5,006 nt of DNA from Gammaproteobacteria bacterium (GTDB lineage Bacteria > Pseudomonadota > Gammaproteobacteria > SZUA-229): the NCBI GenBank assembly GCA_011321985.1, contig DROB01000385.1, forward strand, positions 1 through 5,006, written 5' to 3'. Both the position numbers and the translations under genes were made by a program. Positions within the stretch are counted from its first letter, which is position 1; every line of letters begins with the position of its first letter. The notes beneath the pieces are model-generated. The model was not told where the DNA came from and ran no database searches. It worked only from the letters and a program-made list of their open reading frames with translations. Positions 1 to 5,006 of the stretch are shown piece after piece.

Positions 1-1
1 C

Positions 2-1291
2 GATGAAGCACATCAGTTATATGATGTGGCAGCACGTTTCTTCGGTGATACCATAAGCAGTCGTCAACTCATATCGCTGGCGCGCGATACTATCGCTGAA
101 CAGGTGAACGATGCATCGGATATGATCGAACTGCGAGATTATGCCGAGGAACTGGAAAAAGCCGCGCGTGATTTCAGGTTATCACTGGGAGAAGCGGGGC
201 TACGTGATGCCTGGCTTAATGTACAGAATAAACCTTCAGTAAAGCGATCGCTGGCAGACCTGCTTACGGCACTGAAGGATCTGATCACCGTGTTAGAAAA
301 AGCGGCTGAGCGTAGCCGGGGCCTTGAACAGTGTTGTGAACGTGCGCAGATCGTCATGGCCAGGTTGAAGTCTTTTCAGTGTGATAACACGGTTGATGAT
401 GGTGAGATAAAACAGGCCGTGCTGTGGTATGAAACCTACACTAAAAGTTTTATGCTACATGCGACTCCCGTCGATATCGCATCGATATTTCAGACGCATA
501 CCAATAATTTTTCCGATAGCTGGTTGTTTACCTCTGCGACATTGCAGGTCAATAAACAGTTTGACCATTTTGCCGGCAATATCGGGCTGGATGGATTTAG
601 AAGTGGCGTGTGGGAGAGTCCTTTTGATTATGAGAAACAGAGCCTGCTCTACCTGCCGGAAGATTTGCCACAGCCGTCCGATCCGTCGTATACGAAACAG
701 TTGATGCAGGCAGCGATCCCCGTACTGAAAGCGAGTCAGGGCCGGGCCTTTGTCCTGTTTACCAGTTATTACGCGATGTACAAGGCACGTGATTTTTTAA
801 AACAGATGTTACCGTATGAACTACTGGTGCAGGGAGATTTACCCAAACACCAGTTACTGGAAACATTTCGAGAGACCGATAACGCCATTCTGTTAGGTAC
901 TTCGAGCTTCTGGGAAGGGGTCGATGTGCGTGGTGAGCGTCTGTCCTGCGTCATCATCGATAAATTACCTTTTGCATCACCGGGGGATCCGGTAATGCAG
1001 GCCCGTATCGATGCCATAAAACAAAAAGGCGGGCAGCCCTTTATGGAATTTCAGGTGCCGCAGGCGGTTATCGCATTAAAACAGGGTGTGGGTCGCCTGA
1101 TACGCGATGTCAATGATACCGGTGTGGTGATGATCGGTGATCCACGTTTAAAACAAAAATCTTATGGTCGTGTCTTTTTGAATAGTCTGCCAGCAATGCC
1201 GGTTACTTCGGATGTCAAAGAGGTGGAAAGTTTTTTTACCAGAGTATCGACTGCTGCTGATTCTGACGGCCAGGTGATTGAAGTCGTATGA
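2..1291 (+). CDS. yoaA: YoaA/DinG-family ATP-dependent DNA helicase, 5' end missing
   Basis: This is an XPD-like superfamily 2 DNA helicase. In E. coli, YoaA works with the HolC (chi) subunit of DNA polymerase III in repair of stalled forks. The reading frame enters from the window edge: the first visible codons (2-19) read DEAHQL, the Walker B/DEAH box, so the true start, Walker A and the four-cysteine Fe-S domain expected in this family lie upstream. The GTG at 26 is therefore not a start. Later motifs are all present: SAT (motif III, 533-541), a strand ending FTS (749-766), SSFWEGVD (motif V, 902-925) and QGVGRLIR with the arginine finger (motif VI, 1082-1105). The visible 429 codons fit the part of a roughly 640-residue YoaA from the DEAH box onward. 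The stop overlaps tsaB by four bases (ATGA), as expected for co-translation, and yoaA next to tsaB is also the E. coli order. DinG is the alternative, but the neighbour and sequence favour YoaA. Confidence 0.94.
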   Translation, partial: DEAHQLYDVAARFFGDTISSRQLISLARDTIAEQVNDASDMIELRDYAEELEKAARDFRLSLGEAGLRDAWLNVQNKPSVKRSLADLLTALKDLITVLEKAAERSRGLEQCCERAQIVMARLKSFQCDNTVDDGEIKQAVLWYETYTKSFMLHATPVDIASIFQTHTNNFSDSWLFTSATLQVNKQFDHFAGNIGLDGFRSGVWESPFDYEKQSLLYLPEDLPQPSDPSYTKQLMQAAIPVLKASQGRAFVLFTSYYAMYKARDFLKQMLPYELLVQGDLPKHQLLETFRETDNAILLGTSSFWEGVDVRGERLSCVIIDKLPFASPGDPVMQARIDAIKQKGGQPFMEFQVPQAVIALKQGVGRLIRDVNDTGVVMIGDPRLKQKSYGRVFLNSLPAMPVTSDVKEVESFFTRVSTAADSDGQVIEVV

Positions 1292-1992
1292 AGATCCTGG
1301 CGATCGACACGGCGACAGAAGCCTGTTCAGCGGCGTTGTACATCGATGGCGAGTTGACCTCCAGGTACCAGTTGGCACCACGTCAGCACAGTCAATTGAT
1401 ATTAAAAATGATCGATGATTTACTGGCTGAAGCCAATACTACAGTCACTGATCTGGATGCTATCGCGTTTGGTCGTGGACCGGGGTCTTTCATGGGGCTG
1501 AGGATAGCGGCCGGTGTTGTTCAGGGTATTGCTTTTGCTTATGATATTCCGGTTGTTCCTGTTTCAACCCTGAAAGCGATCGCACAGCGTGCTTACGAAG
1601 AGACCGGTATAAACCAGGTGATGGTCGCTATCGATGCCCGGATGCAAGAGGTTTACTGGTGCCCCTACCGGATAAACCATCAGCAGTGGTTGCCGGATGG
1701 TGAAGAACAGGTGATTGCACCAGGAAAAATAGACGTAGCTGAAATACTGGCGCGATATGAAGAGCCCTGGGTCGGTGCGGGTACGGGTTGGGGGAGTTAT
1801 GCTGATAGTTTGTTATCAGCTAACCGTTTTCAACTACACACCATACTTGCGGAATGTTTACCCAGTGCGGAAGCGATTGCAAAACTGGCGGTCAAACAAT
1901 TCGAAGCCGGTCATACGGTTTCAGCAGCAGAGGCGATACCGGTCTATCTGCGCAATGATGTCGCCAGAAAACCAAAACCGATTGTTCTTTGA
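1288..1992 (+). CDS. tsaB: tRNA threonylcarbamoyladenosine biosynthesis protein TsaB (YeaZ)
   Basis: TsaB is the non-catalytic scaffold partner of TsaD in the cytoplasmic TsaB-TsaD-TsaE complex. The complex transfers the threonylcarbamoyl group, made by TsaC, to A37 of ANN-decoding tRNAs (t6A). The 234-residue length matches the family (E. coli 231). The ASKHA-fold N-terminus ILAIDTATEACS (residues 3-14), the glycine-rich motif GRGPGSFMGLRI (62-73), AIDARMQEVYW (about 113-123) and the C-terminal PVYLRN segment are all recognisable. Residue 69 is Met where the family normally has Thr (GPGSFTG). The ATG is chosen because it gives the canonical N-terminus and overlaps the yoaA stop (ATGA); a modest AGGTG lies at 1272-1276, eleven bases upstream. 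Expression is probably coupled to yoaA. The coding region ends just before a pair of palindromic repeats that may bound this transcript. Confidence 0.97.
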   Translation: MKILAIDTATEACSAALYIDGELTSRYQLAPRQHSQLILKMIDDLLAEANTTVTDLDAIAFGRGPGSFMGLRIAAGVVQGIAFAYDIPVVPVSTLKAIAQRAYEETGINQVMVAIDARMQEVYWCPYRINHQQWLPDGEEQVIAPGKIDVAEILARYEEPWVGAGTGWGSYADSLLSANRFQLHTILAECLPSAEAIAKLAVKQFEAGHTVSAAEAIPVYLRNDVARKPKPIVL

Positions 1993-2008
1993 ACTGCAGC
2001 TGAGGACT

Positions 2009-2033
2009 ATCGCGCTTTACAAAGTGCTCCTGC
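2009..2033 (-). repeat. REP-like palindromic element, left copy (inverted)
   Basis: Read on the minus strand, this begins with the head GCAGGAGC, followed by an imperfect palindrome and ends in GAT. The stem pairs CTTT with AAAG around a two-base centre, flanked by GC/GC with one A/C mismatch (a G-U pair in the + strand transcript). The other copy, at 2050-2074, has the same head, total length and tail but a different stem sequence that pairs at the same positions. That preserved pairing is the main evidence for a real element rather than chance. The layout, a short conserved GGAG-containing head plus hairpin, resembles REP sequences of Pseudomonas and Xanthomonas, which are mobilised by RAYT (TnpA-REP) transposases encoded elsewhere. 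It lies in the gap after tsaB, a usual REP location. Confidence 0.6.
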
Positions 2034-2049
2034 GGGGGAGCATCTCTGT

Positions 2050-2074
2050 GCAGGAGCGGGATTCATTCCGTGAT
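2050..2074 (+). repeat. REP-like palindromic element, right copy
   Basis: The head GCAGGAGC (2050-2057) is followed by an imperfect hairpin in which c2057-t2062 pairs with a2065-g2070 (one G-T wobble) around a two-base centre, and then GTGAT. It matches the left copy, read on the other strand, at 15 of 25 positions; the differences fall mainly in the stem, where pairing is kept. The two heads face each other across a 16-base spacer, forming an 8-bp perfect inverted repeat (2026-2033 with 2050-2057), the arrangement of a REP doublet (BIME). In the transcript it could form strong hairpins that protect or end the yoaA-tsaB message. No T-run directly follows the stem; the nearest, five T at 2090-2094, is 19 bases further, so a classical intrinsic terminator is not supported. 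Confidence 0.62.
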
Positions 2075-2122
2075 CGAAGCATTTATCGATTTTTGATGAT
2101 AAAAGTCGGGATATTCAGTAAA

Positions 2123-2156
2123 TTAACATGAATCCGGACACAATTTCCGGTATCAT
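2123..2156 (+). promoter_or_regulatory. weak candidate sigma-70 promoter for prfB-lysS
   Basis: TATCAT at 2151-2156 matches the -10 consensus at five of six positions, and TTAACA at 2123-2128 matches the -35 consensus at five of six. The 22-base spacer is well outside the usual 16-18, and no better -35 lies at normal spacing. Between the two is a short dyad, CCGGA (2134-2138) with TCCGG (2146-2150), which could be an operator or coincidence. A start about seven bases after the -10 would leave a leader of roughly 34 bases before prfB. Some promoter is expected here because the repeats upstream separate the genes, but this assignment is tentative. Confidence 0.25.
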
Positions 2157-2196
2157 GCGCCCTACAGAACAGTCCGCATCCGACTTCCGGCATACC

Positions 2197-3295
2197 ATGA
2201 TAGAAATCAATCCGATAACCAATAAGATCAATGACCTGCGTGAGCGAACCGATTCACTTAGGGGGTATCTTTGACTTTGATCGACGTAAGGAAGAACTAG
2301 AAGAAGTTAACCGTGAACTGGAGCAACCCGGAATATGGGATGATCCGGACAGTGCACAGAAACTGGGTAAGGAACGCGCCAGGCTGGAAAAAATTGTTCT
2401 CACCATCGAAGAGCTGGATACCGCACTGGATGATGCGGATGAACTGCTGGAGATGTCGGTGGAGGAAGAAGATGCGGACAGTGTTGCCAGTATCGCTAAT
2501 GATCTGGAAGCACTGGAGAAGGATGTTACCGAACTGGAGTTCCGTCGCATGTTTTCAGGCGAGATGGATGTCTGTAATGCCTTTGTCGACATACAGTCGG
2601 GATCGGGCGGAACCGAAGCCCAGGACTGGGCAGAGATGTTACTCCGGATGTATCTGCGCTGGGGTGAAGCGCATGGTTTCAGGACAGAATTAATGGAAGT
2701 CTCGCCCGGTGAGGTCGCCGGCATAAAAAGTGCGACTATCAACATCTCGGGTGATTATGTCTTTGGCCGCTTACGTACAGAGACCGGTGTGCATCGACTG
2801 GTGCGTAAATCACCCTTCGATTCGGGTAATCGGCGTCATACATCTTTTGCTGCCGTGTTTGTCTCACCAGAGATCGATGATGACATCGAGATAGATATCA
2901 ATCCTGCTGATCTGCGTATCGATGTCTATCGAGCCAGTGGTGCAGGGGGGCAGCATGTGAATAAGACGGAGTCAGCCGTACGTATCACCCACCTGCCGAC
3001 CAATGTCGTCGTACAATGCCAGAGTGGTCGTTCGCAGCACAAAAATAAAGATGCCGCGATGAAACAACTCAAAGCTAAATTATATGAACGTGAAGTGCAG
3101 ATACGTAATGCGGATCAACAGGCATTGGAAGAAACAAAATCCGATATCGGCTGGGGTAGCCAGATACGTTCTTATGTATTGGACCAGTCACGGATAAAAG
3201 ACTTGAGGACCAACGTCGAAACAGGCAATACACAGGCTGTATTAGACGGTGATCTTGACCGGTTTATCGAAGCCAGCTTGAAAAGTGGATTGTAA
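2197..3295 (+). CDS. prfB: Peptide chain release factor 2 (RF2), made by programmed +1 frameshift
   Basis: RF2 recognises UGA and UAA in the ribosomal A site and triggers release of the finished peptide. The gene is in two frames. Codons 2197-2271 encode 25 residues beginning MIEINPITNK and ending LRGYL, followed by in-frame TGA (2272-2274). Skipping T2272 continues as DFDRRKEELE from 2273 to the stop at 3293-3295. The product is 365 residues, the same as E. coli RF2, with the SPF stop-codon recognition tripeptide at 205-207 (2810-2818) and the catalytic GGQ at 250-252 (2945-2953), identical numbering to E. coli. Residue 246 is Ala, the common form, not the Thr of E. coli K-12. The acidic, charged N-terminal region is the expected helical domain 1. 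The start is set by homology; no clear Shine-Dalgarno is visible, and in-frame ATGs also occur at 2128 and 2155. lysS follows 36 bases later, the standard prfB-lysS pairing. Confidence 0.97.
2257..2275 (+). promoter_or_regulatory. prfB autoregulatory +1 frameshift site
   Basis: The sequence CTTAGGGGGTATCTTTGAC contains every element of the known RF2 recoding signal: an internal Shine-Dalgarno-like AGGGGG (2260-2265), a three-base spacer TAT, the slippery codon CTT (2269-2271), and the poor stop context TGAC (2272-2275). When RF2 is scarce, the ribosome pauses at UGA, tRNA-Leu slips from CUU to UUU, and translation continues in the +1 frame to make RF2. When RF2 is abundant, a 25-residue peptide is released instead. 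This stretch appears identical to the E. coli site as I remember it, so the feedback loop is almost certainly active here. Confidence 0.97.
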
Positions 3296-3331
3296 AAGTC
3301 AAAATATCAAAGTAGATCAGAAATTAAATTT

Positions 3332-4870
3332 ATGAGCACAGACAACGAAAACGCACCCATATCAGCCGAAGATGAAAATAAACTGATCGTTCAACGACGT
3401 GAGAAGTTAAAGATATTGCGTGATGCAGCGCGTGATATCGGTGGCACAGCTTTCCCCAATGCGTTTCGTCGTGATTCATTAGCCTCAGATCTACTGGCGA
3501 CTTATCAGGAAAAAACCAGAGAAGAACTGGAAGCATCGCCTGTTCGCGTCGCAGTTGCCGGACGGTTGATGGCTAAACGCATCATGGGTAAAGCCAGCTT
3601 CGCGCAATTACAGGACATGAGCGGTCGTATACAGTTATTCGTGCAACGGGATAGCCTGGCGGAAGGTGTCTATAACGATGGTTTTAAAAAATGGGATATC
3701 GGTGACATCATCGGTGCGGCCGGTGTGTTGTTCAAAACAAAAACCGATGAGCTATCGGTCAAGGTCGATGATATTCAACTATTAACAAAATCACTGCGCC
3801 CGCTACCGGATAAGTTTCATGGTCTGAGCGATACCGAGATCCGGTATCGTCAGCGTTATATCGATCTGATAATGAACGAAGGAGTCAAAAAGACATTTTA
3901 CCTGCGTTCACAGGTTATCAAATTTATCCGTGATTACTTTGATACCCGCGGTTATATCGAAGCAGAGACACCGATGATGCAGGTGATTCCCGGTGGCGCG
4001 ACAGCACGTCCATTTGAGACCTTTCATAATGCACTCGATCAGCCGATGTTTCTTCGTATCGCTCCCGAGCTATACCTCAAACGCCTGGTCGTCGGTGGTT
4101 TTGAACGGGTTTATGAGATCAATCGTAACTTCAGGAATGAGGGGGTCTCAACCCGGCATAATCCGGAATTTACCATGCTGGAATTTTATCAGGCCTATGC
4201 AGATTATAATGACCTGATGGACATCACCGAAGACCTGTTGCGCCAGCTGGCGAGTAATCTGCTGGGTACTACAGACGTGACGAGTGAAGGTAATACCTAT
4301 GATTTCGGTAGCCCTTTCGCCCGGATGACAGTATTTGATTCTGTCTTGCACTTCAATCCAGATATTGCCGCCGAAGCACTGGCTGACCTGGATGGTGCCC
4401 GTGCGATAGCGAAAGATGTCGGTGTAAAGCTGAAAGAAAGTTATGGGCTGGGTAAGATACAGATCGAGATATTCGAGAAGACCGTCGAACATCGTTTGAT
4501 GGACCCGACCTTCATCACCGAATACCCGACCGAAGTCTCACCACTGGCCAGGCGTAATGATAGCAATCCGTTCGTTACCGATCGGTTCGAATTTTTTGTC
4601 GGTGGTCGTGAGATAGCTAATGGATTCTCTGAGTTAAATGATGCCGAAGATCAGGCGGAACGTTTCAAGCAACAGGTGGCAGAAAAAGATGCCGGTGATG
4701 ATGAAGCCATGCATTTTGATGCAGACTATGTTCGTGCTTTGGAGCACGGTATGCCACCAACGGCGGGGGAGGGTATCGGGATAGATCGGCTGGGGATGCT
4801 GCTGACCAATTCTCCCTCTATCCGAGATGTTTTATTATTCCCTCACATTCGCCCCGAAACGGCGAGCTAA
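3332..4870 (+). CDS. lysS: Lysyl-tRNA synthetase, class II (LysRS)
   Basis: This enzyme activates lysine with ATP and charges tRNA-Lys in the cytoplasm, probably as a dimer. At 512 residues it is close to E. coli LysS (505). An N-terminal charged segment (RREKLKILRD, about 22-31) leads into the OB-fold anticodon-binding domain (about 70-155), followed by the class II catalytic domain. Visible are the motif 1 region ending in ETPMMQVIPGG, motif 2 with RNEG (268-271) and RHNPEFTMLEFY (275-286), and motif 3 GIGIDR (481-486). All of these sit six residues later than in E. coli. The start at 3332 gives the expected N-terminus; no good Shine-Dalgarno is seen in the AT-rich 36-base gap after prfB, so translation may depend on an unstructured leader or on prfB translation. 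Another gene begins 6 bases after its stop, suggesting a common transcript. No truncation or missing catalytic motif is evident. Confidence 0.98.
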   Translation: MSTDNENAPISAEDENKLIVQRREKLKILRDAARDIGGTAFPNAFRRDSLASDLLATYQEKTREELEASPVRVAVAGRLMAKRIMGKASFAQLQDMSGRIQLFVQRDSLAEGVYNDGFKKWDIGDIIGAAGVLFKTKTDELSVKVDDIQLLTKSLRPLPDKFHGLSDTEIRYRQRYIDLIMNEGVKKTFYLRSQVIKFIRDYFDTRGYIEAETPMMQVIPGGATARPFETFHNALDQPMFLRIAPELYLKRLVVGGFERVYEINRNFRNEGVSTRHNPEFTMLEFYQAYADYNDLMDITEDLLRQLASNLLGTTDVTSEGNTYDFGSPFARMTVFDSVLHFNPDIAAEALADLDGARAIAKDVGVKLKESYGLGKIQIEIFEKTVEHRLMDPTFITEYPTEVSPLARRNDSNPFVTDRFEFFVGGREIANGFSELNDAEDQAERFKQQVAEKDAGDDEAMHFDADYVRALEHGMPPTAGEGIGIDRLGMLLTNSPSIRDVLLFPHIRPETAS

Positions 4871-4876
4871 AAATTC

Positions 4877-5006
4877 ATGACGCAAAAATTCACCATCGGT
4901 AATTTTAATGTTCGCAATCTCACGCCAGGATCGACCAGCGAACGTTACAATTATTTTTATTCTTCCAGTAAAAATAATCAGTACTGGGCCGAAGGTGATG
5001 AAAAAG
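4877..5006 (+). CDS. Possible endonuclease/exonuclease/phosphatase-family protein, 3' end missing
   Basis: An ATG six bases after the lysS stop opens a frame that stays open for 43 codons to the window end. A purine-rich GGCGAG at 4861-4866, inside the end of lysS, could serve as the ribosome binding site. The first residues, MTQKFTIGNFNVRNLTPGS, contain an F-N-V-x-N-L pattern after a short beta strand. This resembles the first strand of the DNase I-like endonuclease/exonuclease/phosphatase fold, where the Asn helps bind the metal. No signal peptide or membrane segment is visible. The close spacing suggests it is translated from the prfB-lysS transcript. That this is a gene is fairly secure from spacing and the open frame; the family is a guess from about ten residues, and the catalytic Glu, His and Asp that would settle it lie outside the window. 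Confidence 0.6.
   Translation, partial: MTQKFTIGNFNVRNLTPGSTSERYNYFYSSSKNNQYWAEGDEK

Noticed and set aside
26..28. GTG as the start of the helicase gene
   Set aside because: The same frame is open upstream and encodes the DEAH box at 2-13, so the gene begins outside the window.
244..1583. GCGATCGC octamer at 244-251 and 1576-1583 (HIP1-like palindrome)
   Set aside because: There are only two copies, in different codon frames of ordinary coding sequence, and the proteins are gammaproteobacterial, not cyanobacterial.
2072..2094. Intrinsic terminator after the REP-like pair
   Set aside because: The only stem adjoining the T-run is four base pairs (ATCG/CGAT) with a 10-base loop, too weak to call.
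1757..2131. 124-codon + frame overlapping the end of tsaB and the gap
   Set aside because: It is a shifted reading of tsaB that continues through the REP-like repeats; no family resemblance.
2231..2272. ATG at 2231 as the start of prfB
   Set aside because: It reads the 5' segment in the wrong frame and its first 14 residues do not resemble RF2, whereas the 2197 zero frame encodes the expected MxEINP N-terminus up to the frameshift.
2254..2745. 163-codon serine-rich minus-strand frame
   Set aside because: It lies wholly antisense to prfB; its composition is the mirror of Glu/Asp-rich codons and it matches no family I recognise.
3293..3334. Stop readthrough from prfB into lysS giving an RF2-LysRS fusion
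   Set aside because: The two genes share a frame with no stop in the 12 intervening codons, but that is likely by chance and the TAA is in no known readthrough context.
480..3863. Many ATCGAT hexamers
   Set aside because: Most fall on Ile-Asp or similar codon pairs (ATC GAT) in coding sequence, so codon preference explains them.
4148..4492. 114-codon minus-strand frame inside lysS
   Set aside because: It is antisense to well-conserved lysS catalytic motifs and shows no recognisable domain or start signal.

Overview
The window looks like ordinary chromosomal DNA from a gammaproteobacterium that is not closely tied to a genus I can name. The proteins read like diverged relatives of the Escherichia coli ones, and two gene neighbourhoods typical of gammaproteobacteria occur side by side: yoaA-tsaB and prfB-lysS. 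All genes are on the + strand and base composition is moderate. I see no tRNA, rRNA, CRISPR array, phage gene, insertion sequence or defence system.

Layout: bases 2-1291 hold the C-terminal two thirds of a YoaA/DinG-type DNA helicase, cut by the window edge exactly at its DEAH box. Its stop overlaps the start of tsaB (1288-1992), which acts in tRNA t6A synthesis. A 204-base gap (1993-2196) follows. It contains an inverted pair of REP-like palindromic elements and then a short, AT-richer prfB leader with only a weak promoter candidate. prfB (2197-3295) encodes peptide release factor 2 and carries the classical autoregulatory +1 frameshift site; reading through the shift gives a 365-residue protein with the SPF and GGQ motifs at the canonical positions. 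lysS (3332-4870), lysyl-tRNA synthetase, starts 36 bases later. A further gene begins 6 bases after lysS and runs off the end; its first 43 residues hint at the endonuclease/exonuclease/phosphatase fold.

Functionally, tsaB (tRNA modification), prfB (termination) and lysS (tRNA charging) are all translation housekeeping genes, with a DNA-repair helicase upstream. There are probably two transcription units, yoaA-tsaB and prfB-lysS-downstream gene, separated by the REP-like pair.

I did not find an undescribed system. The points most worth checking are the REP-like doublet, the prfB recoding site (known in kind, but easily mis-annotated here), in-frame upstream ATGs before prfB, and a Thr-to-Met change in the most conserved motif of TsaB.
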